Assembly (NCBI RefSeq): GCF_002531725.1
Contig: NZ_NWSQ01000001.1
Coordinates: forward strand, 470,880-534,879
Direction of reading: 5' to 3'
DNA length: 64,000 nucleotides
Origin: Rhizobium sp. L43
Lineage (GTDB): Bacteria; Pseudomonadota; Alphaproteobacteria; Rhizobiales; Rhizobiaceae
How positions within the stretch are numbered: position 1 is the stretch's first letter; every line of letters starts with the position of its first letter. This document shows, one piece after another, positions 9,148 to 17,077 of the stretch. A model generated the notes under the pieces. That model was not told the origin of the DNA and made no database searches. It saw only the letters and a program-made list of their open reading frames with translations. The position numbers and the translations under genes were made by a program.

Positions 9148-10080
9148 ATGTCGATGGTGAATACGGAGAATAGACGCGGGCCGGTCGCCTCGCTCCTGCA
9201 GAACAACAATGTGCTCGGCTTCCTGTTCATGCTGCCGGCGGCGGTGTTCCTCGTCTGCTTTCTCACCTACCCGCTGGGGCTCGGCGTCTGGCTCGGCTTT
9301 ACCGATACCAGGATCGGCCGCGACGGCATCTTCATCGGCCTGGAAAACTACCAGTTCCTGATGGACGACTCCGTCTTCTGGCTCTCGGTCTTCAACACCG
9401 TTCTCTATACCTTCGTCGCCTCGGTGCTGAAATTCGCGCTCGGCCTCTGGCTGGCGATGCTGCTCAACCAGCACCTGCCCTACAAATCCTTCTTCCGGGC
9501 AATCGTACTGCTGCCCTGGGTGGTGCCGACGGTGCTTTCGGCGCTGGCCTTCTGGTGGATCTATGATTCCCAGTTCTCGATCATCTCCTGGTCGCTGATG
9601 AAGCTCGGGCTGATCAGCGGACCGATCAACTTCCTCGGCGACCCGATCAATGCGCGCATCTCCGTCATCGTCGCCAATGTCTGGCGCGGCATTCCCTTTG
9701 TGGCGATCTCGCTGCTTGCCGGGCTGCAGACGATACCGGCATCGCTGCAGGAGGCTGCCTCGCTCGACGGTGCCACCAGCTGGCAGCGTTTCCGTTATGT
9801 GACGCTGCCGATGCTGACGCCGATCATCGCCGTTGTCATGACCTTCTCGGTGCTCTTCACCTTTACCGATTTCCAGCTCATCTACGTGCTGACCAAGGGC
9901 GGCCCCGTCAACGCGACGCATCTGATGGCGACGCTGTCGTTCCAGCGCGGCATTCCCGGCGGCCAGCTCGGCGAGGGCGCGGCCATCGCGGTCGCCATGG
10001 TGCCCTTCCTGCTCGGCGCCATCATGTTCAGCTTCTTCGGCCTGCAACGGCGCAAATGGCAACAGGGCGGCCAGGATTAG
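9148..10080 (+). CDS. Sugar ABC transporter permease (MalF-type)
   Basis: Inner-membrane permease of 310 residues with about six hydrophobic helices, the first at FLFMLPAAVFLVCFL. The EAA loop that contacts the ATPase is visible as EAASLDGATSWQRFRYVTLPMLTPII (about 210-235). Start ATG 9148 follows a GGGAGATAGGCA stretch. Its stop lies 23 nt before the second permease start, and the two would form a heterodimer. Confidence 0.93.
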   Translation: MSMVNTENRRGPVASLLQNNNVLGFLFMLPAAVFLVCFLTYPLGLGVWLGFTDTRIGRDGIFIGLENYQFLMDDSVFWLSVFNTVLYTFVASVLKFALGLWLAMLLNQHLPYKSFFRAIVLLPWVVPTVLSALAFWWIYDSQFSIISWSLMKLGLISGPINFLGDPINARISVIVANVWRGIPFVAISLLAGLQTIPASLQEAASLDGATSWQRFRYVTLPMLTPIIAVVMTFSVLFTFTDFQLIYVLTKGGPVNATHLMATLSFQRGIPGGQLGEGAAIAVAMVPFLLGAIMFSFFGLQRRKWQQGGQD

Positions 10081-10103
10081 GAGCCAAGATTAGGAGAATG
10101 ACG

Positions 10104-11003
10104 ATGTCGACACATTCCAACACCGCCGATCAAGCCCTGACCGACAATGCCGAAGGCATGAGCTATCTGAACCGCCTGCCGCGGCGGATCGTGATGCTCT
10201 ACCTGCCGATGGCCGTCTTCGTCTTCGTGCTGCTCTTTCCCTTCTACTGGATGGCGATCACCGCGGTGAAGCCGAACGAGCAACTGACCGACTACAGCAA
10301 TTACAGCCCCTTCTGGGTGGTGGGACCGACGATCGCCCACATCAAATACCTGTTCCTCGAAACCTCCTATCCGGGCTGGCTGTGGAACACGATGCTGGTG
10401 GCGGTCTGCTCCACCTTGCTCTCGCTGGTGGCCTCGGTCCTGGGCGCCTATGCCATCGAGCGCGTCCGTTTCACCGGCTCGCGTTCGGTCGGCCTGGTGA
10501 TCTTCCTCGCCTACCTCGTGCCGCCGTCGATCCTCTTCATCCCGCTTGCCTTCATCGTCTTCAAGCTCGGGATCTACGACTCGCGGCTGGCGCTGATCTT
10601 CACCTACCCGACCTTCCTCATTCCCTTCTGCACCTGGCTGCTGATGGGTTATTTCCGCTCGATCCCCTTCGAGCTGGAGGAAAGCGCGCTGGTGGATGGC
10701 GCCAACAGGTGGCAGATCCTCATCAAGATCATCCTGCCGCTGGCCGTGCCGGGGCTGATTTCGGCCGGGATCTTCGCCTTCACGCTGTCCTGGAACGAAT
10801 TCATCTATGCCCTTACTTTCATTCAGTCCTCGGAAAACAAAACCATCCCGGTCGGCGTGCTGACCGAGCTGGTGCGCGGCGATGTCTTCGAATGGGGCGC
10901 GCTGATGGCGGGAGCCCTGTTCGGCTCGCTCCCGGTGGTCATCCTCTACTCGTTCTTCGTGGATTACTATGTTTCGTCGATGACCGGTGCGGTGAAGGAG
11001 TGA
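10104..11003 (+). CDS. Sugar ABC transporter permease (MalG-type)
   Basis: Second permease of the same importer, 299 residues from ATG 10104, chosen because AGGAG at 10092-10096 is seven nt upstream; ATG 10098 is too close to that site. Six hydrophobic helices are visible, starting with VMLYLPMAVFVFVLLFPFYW. The EAA loop reads EESALVDGANRWQILIKIILPLAVPGL, and a typical C-terminus GALFGSLPVVILYSFFVDYY follows. This is the last gene of the cluster, and 124 nt of mostly featureless sequence separate it from the next gene. Confidence 0.93.
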   Translation: MSTHSNTADQALTDNAEGMSYLNRLPRRIVMLYLPMAVFVFVLLFPFYWMAITAVKPNEQLTDYSNYSPFWVVGPTIAHIKYLFLETSYPGWLWNTMLVAVCSTLLSLVASVLGAYAIERVRFTGSRSVGLVIFLAYLVPPSILFIPLAFIVFKLGIYDSRLALIFTYPTFLIPFCTWLLMGYFRSIPFELEESALVDGANRWQILIKIILPLAVPGLISAGIFAFTLSWNEFIYALTFIQSSENKTIPVGVLTELVRGDVFEWGALMAGALFGSLPVVILYSFFVDYYVSSMTGAVKE

Positions 11004-11127
11004 CGGCGGCAAACGGCATGCCGAACCACATTCAGCGTCTCAACGTCGAGCACTGGGCCTTCTTGCGACAAGTGGTATAGTTGAATTTCGGTCGTCCTCT
11101 TGGACGATACGATAAAGGAATTATTCC

Positions 11128-11808
11128 ATGGGAGACCAGAAACGCCCGCTGCGACCTGGAGAAGCCGCGCCCGGCTTCGAACTGGCCACGGCCAACTTCG
11201 ACGGAACGGTCTCTTTCGCCGACTTGAGAGGTCGCCCGTTCCTGATCGGCTTCTTTCGCGGGCTGCACTGCCCGTTCTGCCGGCGTCAACTGGAACAGCT
11301 TGCCAGCGTAGAGCCGACCCTGCGCGCCGCCGGGGTGGAGACCGTGGCCGTCATCAACACGCCGGTGGAACGTGCCCGCCTGTATTTCCGCCACCGGCCG
11401 ACGCCGATAACGCTTCTATGTGACCCGGACTGCCGCACGCATCGGGCCTACGGTGTGCCGCACGCCGAGTTCCTGCCCGATGGGAGCCGCAAGCAGCCCG
11501 AATGGCCCTATGGCGCAACGATGGCACAGTTCCAGGCGGCACGCATCAACCCCACCGGCGAACTGCCGGAACCGCTGCACCCGATGGAAGCCAACACGAT
11601 ACTCAACGCCAAAGACCGCTTCGAGCTTACCGAAGCCGATCATGCGATCTTCGCGAACCACGCTACCCAGCTCGTTGGGCACTTCCTGGTCAATGCGAAC
11701 GGTACCATCGGCTGGGTACGAATCGAGGCGCTCGACGGGCCGAACAGCCTCTCCGTCTTCCCCACGACGGCGGAGATCATCGCCGCCGCCGGCAACCTTG
11801 GGCACTGA
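11128..11808 (+). CDS. Thioredoxin-fold AhpC/TSA (peroxiredoxin-like) protein
   Basis: Protein of 226 residues. The N-terminal two-thirds is an AhpC/TSA domain: RPGEAAPGFELATANFDG, DLRGRPFLIGFFRG, and the redox pair CPFC at C48/C51 followed by RRQLEQL. The spacing C-x-x-C with the cluster VETVAVINTPVERARLYF is that of peroxiredoxin-like thiol proteins. A C-terminal extension of about 70 residues (PLHPMEANTILNAKDRFELT) is longer than in classical two-cysteine peroxiredoxins. AAGGAATTATT precedes the start. It stands alone between the sugar cluster and a convergent TetR gene. Likely role: detoxification of peroxides or other thiol redox work in the cytoplasm. Confidence 0.78.
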   Translation: MGDQKRPLRPGEAAPGFELATANFDGTVSFADLRGRPFLIGFFRGLHCPFCRRQLEQLASVEPTLRAAGVETVAVINTPVERARLYFRHRPTPITLLCDPDCRTHRAYGVPHAEFLPDGSRKQPEWPYGATMAQFQAARINPTGELPEPLHPMEANTILNAKDRFELTEADHAIFANHATQLVGHFLVNANGTIGWVRIEALDGPNSLSVFPTTAEIIAAAGNLGH

Positions 11809-11830
11809 CCTGCTGCGAACGGTCAGCGTT

Positions 11831-11935
11831 GCTAGAGCATTTCCGTTTTTCTTCGAATCACGAAAATGCTCTAGCTCTTTGTTTTCACGCAATTCCCGGC
11901 AAAAGCGTTTCACACTTTTGCTGGAATTGCTCTAG
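11831..11935. repeat. Rhizobial intergenic palindromic element (RIME-like)
   Basis: Two stem-loops lie side by side. GCTAGAGCATTT (11831-11842) pairs with AAATGCTCTAGC (11864-11875). GCAATTCC plus GCAAAAG (11889-11905) pairs with CTTTTGC plus GGAATTGC (11915-11930). The outer CTAGAGC also matches GCTCTAG at 11929-11935. Such paired palindromes with the AGAGCATTT/GCTCTAG ends are common in Rhizobium intergenic space. It separates two convergent genes and may end transcription from both sides. Confidence 0.75.
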
Positions 11936-11939
11936 CAGA

Positions 11940-12545
11940 TCACAAACGCTGCAAAAGCAGACCTGCCGCCAAGGCATGAAAGGCCTCGACCGCCTTCGGC
12001 AGCACGCTTTGCGGGTTTTCGCTGGCGGCGATCCAGAGAGCCGCATTGAGAGCCGCGCCGCTCAGCAATCGGGCCGCTGCTTCGGCGTCGAGCGGCTTGA
12101 GGATACCTTGTGCGGTCAGGCGCTCCACCGTGCTCCTGGTCACCTGCAGGCAGTTATTCTGGCTCGGCCACTGCGAGGGATCGCCCAACACCGCAGGTCC
12201 GTCGAGCAGAACGATGCGCTGGACTTCCGGATTGAGCGCCATCTCGATATAGGCCGCGCCCTCGGCGAGCAGGCCCTGCCAATCGTTATCAGCCCGCGCC
12301 CCGATCTCTTTGGCGCGGGCCGCCATTTCGGTGTCGATCTGCTCGACAACCGCCGCCAGGAGCCCGCGCTTGTCCCCGAAGTTGTGGTAAAGCGCGCCGC
12401 GTGTCAGACCGGCGTCAGCCGTCAGCTCGTCCATGGACGCTGCGGCGTACCCCTTTTCGGCAAAAGCCTTTCGCGCCGCCGCGATCAGTTTGGCGCGGTT
12501 TTCCTGCATCGTTTCGCTGCGTGTTTTCGCCATTCGACCCCTCAA
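11940..12545 (-). CDS. TetR/AcrR-family transcriptional repressor
   Basis: Protein of 201 residues with an N-terminal TetR helix-turn-helix: RAKLIAAARKAFAEKGYAAASMDELT and the recognition part LTRGALYHNFGDKRGLLAAV (about 20-65). The rest is a helical ligand domain with no recognisable specificity. It is transcribed away from a RidA-family gene at 12689. The 143-bp space between them holds three ATAC-n5-GTAT-like palindromes, the usual form of TetR operators, so it probably represses itself and the RidA gene. Confidence 0.92.
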   Translation of the reverse strand: MRGRMAKTRSETMQENRAKLIAAARKAFAEKGYAAASMDELTADAGLTRGALYHNFGDKRGLLAAVVEQIDTEMAARAKEIGARADNDWQGLLAEGAAYIEMALNPEVQRIVLLDGPAVLGDPSQWPSQNNCLQVTRSTVERLTAQGILKPLDAEAAARLLSGAALNAALWIAASENPQSVLPKAVEAFHALAAGLLLQRL

Positions 12546-12550
12546 TTCAC

Positions 12551-12614
12551 ATACGAAGCGTATATGGACTTGACATATGATACGTATGTCAGTTATTTCA
12601 CATACGCACTGTAT
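12551..12614. promoter_or_regulatory. Three TetR-type operator-like palindromes between tetR and ridA-like genes
   Basis: ATACGAAGCGTAT (12551-12563), GACATATGATACGTATGTC (12572-12590, perfect GACATA/TATGTC ends) and ATACGCACTGTAT (12602-12614) have centres 24 and 27 bp apart. A TTGACA -35 match at 12570-12575 overlaps the middle site. Likely operators of the adjacent TetR protein. Confidence 0.62.
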
Positions 12615-12688
12615 ATCAAATGAAGAGCGCGCTTGTGAAGTGTCGCCAGGCCCTCATCGGCGGTTCCCAACAATAAAGAGAGATCAGA

Positions 12689-13087
12689 ATGACCCAACGC
12701 GAAGCAATCTTTCCTGCCGACAGGCATGCTCTCTACGAGCAGCACGGCTATTCCGCCGCTATCCGCTCCGGCGATCTGCTGTTTGTATCCGGGCAGGTCG
12801 GCAGCCGCTCGGACGGGACACCAGAACCCGATTTCGAACGCCAGGTGCGGCTGGCCTTTGAAAACCTGAAGGCGACGCTGAGTGCCGCCGGCTGCACGAT
12901 CGATGATATCGTCGATGTCACCTCCTTCCACACCGACCCCGAAAACCAGTTCGGAACGATCATGGCGGTCAAACAGGAGATTTTCAGCCAGCCGCCCTAT
13001 CCGAATTGGACGGCGCTTGGCGTAAACTGGCTCGCCGGCTTCGACTTCGAGATAAAGGTCATCGCCCGCATTCCGGCCAGTCACTGA
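12689..13087 (+). CDS. RidA/YjgF/YER057c-family protein
   Basis: Small protein of 132 residues with a RidA-like fold: YSAAIRSGDLLFVSGQVGSR, QVRLAFENLKATLSAAGCTIDDIVDVTSFHTD and a C-terminal KVIARIPA. RidA proteins hydrolyse reactive enamine/imine intermediates of PLP enzymes, but this subgroup is divergent: the usual glycine-rich and arginine active-site segment near residues 100-110 is replaced by WTALGVNWLAGFDFEIKVIA. It is a single gene under probable control of the divergent TetR protein, which suggests induction by a small organic compound. The gene continues to ordinary sequence with no clear partner enzyme. Confidence 0.82.
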   Translation: MTQREAIFPADRHALYEQHGYSAAIRSGDLLFVSGQVGSRSDGTPEPDFERQVRLAFENLKATLSAAGCTIDDIVDVTSFHTDPENQFGTIMAVKQEIFSQPPYPNWTALGVNWLAGFDFEIKVIARIPASH

Positions 13088-13197
13088 CATCGCCAAACCG
13101 GCGGCACGGGAAACGCCCTGCCGCTGCCGTCGTCGAGAACTTGCCGATGTCGGTCGCCGCTCCTATCTCATGTCTACGAGACCGATGGAGCGACGAG

Positions 13198-13365
13198 ATG
13201 GCGGAACTTGTGGCTGACACCCTGTTCGATACGACGATCGAGATCATTCCTCCGGAAGACACGAAAGAGCGGGCCGATGGCCGCATCTGCCTTTGCTGCA
13301 AGCGCCGGTGCCGGTGGATGGACGACGACGGCTGCGGCATCTGCGAGGAATGCCTGGCCTCGTGA
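13198..13365 (+). CDS. Small cysteine-rich protein, 55 aa (possible zinc knuckle)
   Basis: ATG 13198 lies seven nt after GGAG, and the frame ends at TGA 13363-13365. The first 30 residues are acidic and plain. The C-terminal 25 residues hold six cysteines: CLCCKRRCRWMDDDGCGICE then ECLAS. The two CxxC-like pairs separated by about 12 residues would suit one zinc ion. I do not recognise the family. It lies 24 nt before a Nudix gene and may share its transcript. Confidence 0.55.
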   Translation: MAELVADTLFDTTIEIIPPEDTKERADGRICLCCKRRCRWMDDDGCGICEECLAS

Positions 13366-13389
13366 TGAACGCATGAAGGGCATAACGCG

Positions 13390-13854
13390 ATGGCAATCCG
13401 CAGCGCCGGCCTGCTCATCTATCGGCGCCTGTCCAAGGATCTCGAAGTCCTTCTCGTCCATCCAGGCGGTCCCTTTTGGGCTGGCAAAGACGAGGCTGCC
13501 TGGTCGATCCCGAAAGGCCTGGTCGAGCCGGGAGAGGATGAGCTGGCGGCGGCGATGCGGGAGACGGCCGAAGAGCTGGGTGTGACCGTCGACGGCATGT
13601 TCACACCGCTGGGTGAATACCGACAGCCCGGCGGCAAGATCGTCGTCGCGTGGTCGATCGAAGCCGATCCGATGCTGGATGTGAACGCGATCCGGAGTTC
13701 CGAATTTCAAATGGAGTGGCCGCCGAAATCGGGCCGGGTCAAGAGCTTTCCGGAGGTTGATCGCGCAGGCTGGTTTTTACTCGCCGAGGCGGGAACCAAG
13801 CTCTTGAAAGGGCAGCGGCCGATGCTTGCCGACCTGCTGAAGCATCAGCAATGA
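13390..13854 (+). CDS. Nudix hydrolase
   Basis: Protein of 154 residues. The complete Nudix box G-x5-E-x7-RE-x2-EE-x-G spans residues 43-65 (begins GLVEPGEDELAAAMRETAEE). The opening MAIRSAGLLIYRRLSKDLEVLLVHPGG and the WSIPKGLVEPGE approach are like the bacterial NTP/dinucleoside polyphosphate pyrophosphohydrolases. Substrate cannot be read from the sequence; the C-terminal HQQ end is unremarkable. The gene follows the Cys-rich ORF by 24 nt. Confidence 0.92.
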   Translation: MAIRSAGLLIYRRLSKDLEVLLVHPGGPFWAGKDEAAWSIPKGLVEPGEDELAAAMRETAEELGVTVDGMFTPLGEYRQPGGKIVVAWSIEADPMLDVNAIRSSEFQMEWPPKSGRVKSFPEVDRAGWFLLAEAGTKLLKGQRPMLADLLKHQQ

Positions 13855-14027
13855 TCGGCGGGAAATATTGATTGAGCCGCCGGTCTTGCTGCACATATGC
13901 GTGAAGCGCGCGGCAGCCATGCGTTGCTTCTGAAGACACCCATCTCCATTTGACAGTCACAGCCACCTCTCTCGAATCGAGAAAATCGGCGCTGCGGGCC
14001 GCCTTGAGCACGCGCGAGGAGACAATC

Positions 14028-14309
14028 ATGAACGGCATTTCGAAAACCCTGAACGACATGACGCTTATTGAACGGTCGAGCCTGCTCGACACTGTCGCCG
14101 ATGCCTTGGAAGCAACCGCCGAGGAGGCCGAAGGGGAGGGCGACGTCCGCTTCGTCGCCAACTCCGTCTGCATCGCCAATACGATCCGCGGATTTTCCGG
14201 GGAGCTCGGCCCACACGATCTGCGGGCGGCCGAGTTGCTCCTCGAGCAAGGCATCATGCTCGTCCACCAATTTGCCAACCGGGCGAAACCACGCGGAATG
14301 GTTCATTAG
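14028..14309 (+). CDS. Hypothetical 93-aa protein
   Basis: ATG 14028 is preceded by GAGGAGACAATC, a good ribosome binding site. The product is acidic and helical (ERSSLLDTVADALEATAEEA) with one cysteine and no membrane segment or signal. I do not recognise a family. It stands alone between the Nudix gene and the convergent MFS gene. The strong ribosome binding site and clean coding frame support a real gene. Confidence 0.6.
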   Translation: MNGISKTLNDMTLIERSSLLDTVADALEATAEEAEGEGDVRFVANSVCIANTIRGFSGELGPHDLRAAELLLEQGIMLVHQFANRAKPRGMVH

Positions 14310-14352
14310 AGCACGTTGCAATCTTTCAGATTTTTGGCTTCACCAGGTTTGC

Positions 14353-14390
14353 ATTGTCGGCAGGCACTGGATGCCAGACCCGCCGACAAT
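14353..14390 (-). terminator. Hairpin after the graK-like MFS gene
   Basis: ATTGTCGGC (14353-14361) pairs with GCCGACAAT (14382-14390), with an inner GGC/GCC pair. It lies 8 nt beyond the MFS stop codon. No clear U-run is seen, so it may terminate weakly or protect the transcript end. Confidence 0.45.
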
Positions 14391-14397
14391 CTGGCCA

Positions 14398-15693
14398 TCA
14401 ATCAGCCTTTTTGCGATACAGCAATGTCATGAGTGCGAGGACGCATCCTACGGCTCCGACCGATGCGAAGATGTAGAAGTTCCATTGCGGAGCCAGGCCT
14501 GCACCCAGAACCGCACCGCCGATAGCCGGTCCTATCATGCCTCCGATACGGCCGATGCCGAGCGAGAAGCCAAGGCCAGTTCCACGGATCTCGACCGGAT
14601 AGAGGTTTCCAACGAGAATGTTGGCGAGGATCTGCGTGCCGATCGTTCCCGTACCCGCAAGGGCTACCAGACCATAAACCTGGAGGCCCTGATCCACCTG
14701 CGTCAGCAACCAGATCGAGCAGGCTCCGAGAAGAAACATACCTGCCACGACTATTTTGACGTTTCCGCGGTCGGCAATCCTTGCGCCGATCAGGAGGCCG
14801 ACTGCGGCTCCGAGATTGAGCGTTACGGAGAAGAGGAGGGCGGAACCGAGATCATAGCCCATCTTGTTCATGATCGTCGGAAGCCAGTTGACCATGCCGA
14901 ATGTGAGCAGAAGCGAACAGAAGTGGATGCCCCATGCGTTCAATGTCGGCAGCAGGCGACCTTCGGAAAACAGCGACCGGATGCCGGCCTGCGCAACAGG
15001 CCTGGCAACGGGATTGGGCAGCCTGTACTGGTTTGCGATCTGGTTGGCTTCGGTCTGGCGGTTCTTGGTCGCCAGCCATTCGGGGGACTCGGGTATGAGG
15101 CGGATGAAGAACGGCAGAAGCAATATCGGTGCGCCGCCGATGATCATCAGTGGGCGCCATCCGTATTTCTGTATCAGCAACATTCCGAGGATACCCGAGA
15201 TGATGCCGCCGGCCAGATAACCCAGAAGAGCAATCGAATAGGCCATTGCCTTCCGCTTCGGCGGAGAAAACTCGATGATTAAAGCGGTTACCGTGGGAAA
15301 AAGAGCTCCAAGGCCCAGACCGGCGAGAAAGCGTGTTCCCTCGAAAACCAGAAAGTTCGGCGCAAGACCGCTACCGATCATCATCACGGAGAAGCTCAGC
15401 AGACTGCCTATGATGACCTTGCGACGACCTATCCTGTCAGCGAGTGTTCCGGCGACGAGAGCCCCCAGTAGCATACCGAACAGGGTGATGGAGGCCGCTC
15501 GTCCGACCATGCCGGGCGTCAGCCCCCAGCTGGCTTCGCCGAGCAAAGCCGGCGCGACTGCGCCGTAAACGATCAGGTCATAGCCGTCGAACAGGATCAG
15601 CAGACCGCAAAGGGCGATGATGATATTCGGGCTGCTGACGCGCTCCCTGATAATAGCGAGATCTTGTATGGCCAATTTTCCCTCCCCATACAT
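14398..15693 (-). CDS. graK: MFS transporter, aromatic acid:H+ symporter type (gamma-resorcylate uptake)
   Basis: Twelve-helix major facilitator of 431 residues. The AAHS-type loop GALVAGTLADRIGRRKVIIG (after helix 2) and the first-helix stretch ILFDGYDLIVYGAVAPALL with the DGYD motif mark the aromatic-acid symporters (PcaK, BenK). It lies beside the gra genes, where MTP-10005 also carries a transporter gene. ATG 15693 has no good ribosome binding site, while a TTG at 15675 follows GGGGAGGG by four nt, so the true start may be LAIQDLAIIRERV. A palindrome like the one before graD lies about 165 bp upstream. Confidence 0.87.
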   Translation of the reverse strand: MYGEGKLAIQDLAIIRERVSSPNIIIALCGLLILFDGYDLIVYGAVAPALLGEASWGLTPGMVGRAASITLFGMLLGALVAGTLADRIGRRKVIIGSLLSFSVMMIGSGLAPNFLVFEGTRFLAGLGLGALFPTVTALIIEFSPPKRKAMAYSIALLGYLAGGIISGILGMLLIQKYGWRPLMIIGGAPILLLPFFIRLIPESPEWLATKNRQTEANQIANQYRLPNPVARPVAQAGIRSLFSEGRLLPTLNAWGIHFCSLLLTFGMVNWLPTIMNKMGYDLGSALLFSVTLNLGAAVGLLIGARIADRGNVKIVVAGMFLLGACSIWLLTQVDQGLQVYGLVALAGTGTIGTQILANILVGNLYPVEIRGTGLGFSLGIGRIGGMIGPAIGGAVLGAGLAPQWNFYIFASVGAVGCVLALMTLLYRKKAD

Positions 15694-15856
15694 CTGAGTA
15701 CAGGAAGTCCGCTCCTGCCAGCGGCAGGTCGCATCGATCCATGTACAAATCCTCCTGGATCGTTGCCGGCGTGGTTCCTCCCAGCGCCAGACTCACCCGC
15801 GAGCGGGCAATGTCAAGACAACGATGACACGCTACTAAATACTTGCGAATAAAATA

Positions 15857-15870
15857 TTTGCAACTGCAAA
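15857..15870. promoter_or_regulatory. Candidate GraR operator upstream of graK
   Basis: TTTGCAACTGCAAA is an almost perfect palindrome (6-bp arms, 2-nt centre). It shares the 12-bp core TTGCAAYTGCAA with the palindrome at 16481-16494 before graD. It lies between the 3' end of the MarR gene and the transporter gene, in an AT-rich stretch. Confidence 0.6.
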
Positions 15871-15874
15871 CTTT

Positions 15875-16327
15875 TCAGCTCGCAACTTTTCCCTTTCCGG
15901 ATATTGCCGGCAGGTTGCTGTGCATGCGGCGCAGCGCCTTCTTCAGGGCTGCGACCTCTTCGTCCGACATGTCCTGCACCGCGGTGCGTTCAAGTTCCAC
16001 GGCAAGCGGCATAAGCCTTTCCGTCAGCGCCTCGCCCTGCGGGGTCAGCCTTACGATGACGATACGGCCGTTATCTTCCGGACGTGTTCGCGACACCAGC
16101 TTACGCTTGGCCAGTGTGCCGACGAGGCGCGAAAGTGTCGAAATCTCGACAGAGACGACGTCGGCGAGATCCCCCAGGGTGCTCTCCCGACGCTCCTTGA
16201 GCATGGCCAGAACCCGGTACATCGCCACGCTGAGATCGTCTTCGGCAATTCTCTGCGCGAACACCTCGGCTATCCGCACGCCGGCGCGGTTGAGAAGATA
16301 CGGAACGGAATCGGTAAGTTTGTACAT
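15875..16327 (-). CDS. graR: MarR-family transcriptional regulator (GraR-like)
   Basis: Protein of 150 residues with a winged helix centred on STLGDLADVVSVEISTLSRL and the beta-wing VSRTRPEDNGRIVIVRLTPQG, the MarR hallmark (DxRxxxVxLT). It lies between the transporter gene and the divergent graD operon, in the same position as the MarR regulator of the gamma-resorcylate cluster of Rhizobium sp. MTP-10005. It probably represses graD and graK until an aromatic ligand binds. Two matching palindromes flank it. Confidence 0.88.
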   Translation of the reverse strand: MYKLTDSVPYLLNRAGVRIAEVFAQRIAEDDLSVAMYRVLAMLKERRESTLGDLADVVSVEISTLSRLVGTLAKRKLVSRTRPEDNGRIVIVRLTPQGEALTERLMPLAVELERTAVQDMSDEEVAALKKALRRMHSNLPAISGKGKVAS

Positions 16328-16471
16328 ATCTCTGTCTGCTGGTGGGATTCGGCCTGCTGAGGGCTCTCTCCGACATGCACCTAAATGACCGGGATGACAA
16401 CATGATTGGCTTTCGGCCGCCGAGAACGGCTGGGTAGATCAAGCATTTTCCGTCTAAATTATAAATTTGCA

Positions 16472-16494
16472 TTGACAACAATTGCAATTGCAAT
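16472..16494 (+). promoter_or_regulatory. graD promoter region with palindromic candidate GraR operator
   Basis: TTGACA at 16472-16477 resembles a -35 box. The perfect 14-bp palindrome ATTGCAATTGCAAT at 16481-16494 fills the spacer towards the weak -10 near 16495. A repressor bound here would block the polymerase. The core is repeated upstream of graK. Confidence 0.65.
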
Positions 16495-16527
16495 AATTTG
16501 GATGCCGAGGAGACACGGGAGGAAATC

Positions 16528-17067
16528 ATGTCTGCCACTGCTGCCCTCGGCATAGCGCCGCCCCCCGCATCGATCAGCGATGCGTTTCGATCGACCATGC
16601 GCCGTTTCCCGGCGACGGTGACGGTCATTTCCGCCTGTCGCAACGGTGCGGATCATGGAATGACGGCAACGGCCGTCACATCACTTTCGATGGATCCGCC
16701 ATCTCTCATCATCTGCCTGAACAATCGCACCTACCTGCACGACATGCTGCTCGAGGTGCCGGAATTCGCGGTCAGCATTCTGACCGACAGGCAGGCAGCC
16801 GTATCGGAAGGTTTCAGCGGCAAGATTCCGCCTGAGCGTCGCTTCGATGCTGCCGATTGGATTCGCCACGAGCGCGGCATGATGGTGCTGGGCTCCGCTC
16901 ATGCCTCGGTTGTCTGCCGCCGTATGGGCGCAGTTCCTTATGGAACGCACACGATCTTCATCGGGCAGGTGGTGGATACACGCCATTCCGACGACACGAC
17001 CGCGCTGATGTACGAGAATTCGAAATATTGCGCGCCACAGCACGCGCTTCCTGCATCCCAGAACTGA
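16528..17067 (+). CDS. graD: Resorcinol hydroxylase reductase component (flavin reductase)
   Basis: Flavin reductase-like protein of 179 residues from ATG 16528, which has GGGAGGAAATC directly upstream; a start at 16498 is possible but poorer. The HpaC/flavin reductase pattern is visible: AFRSTMRRFPATVTVISA, GMTATAVTSLSMDPPSLIIC, NRTYLHDMLLEVPEFAVSIL and the end GQVVDT. It supplies reduced flavin to the oxygenase encoded next, 10 nt after its stop. The pair converts resorcinol to hydroxyquinol. Confidence 0.88.
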   Translation: MSATAALGIAPPPASISDAFRSTMRRFPATVTVISACRNGADHGMTATAVTSLSMDPPSLIICLNNRTYLHDMLLEVPEFAVSILTDRQAAVSEGFSGKIPPERRFDAADWIRHERGMMVLGSAHASVVCRRMGAVPYGTHTIFIGQVVDTRHSDDTTALMYENSKYCAPQHALPASQN

Positions 17068-17077
17068 AGGTAGTTCC

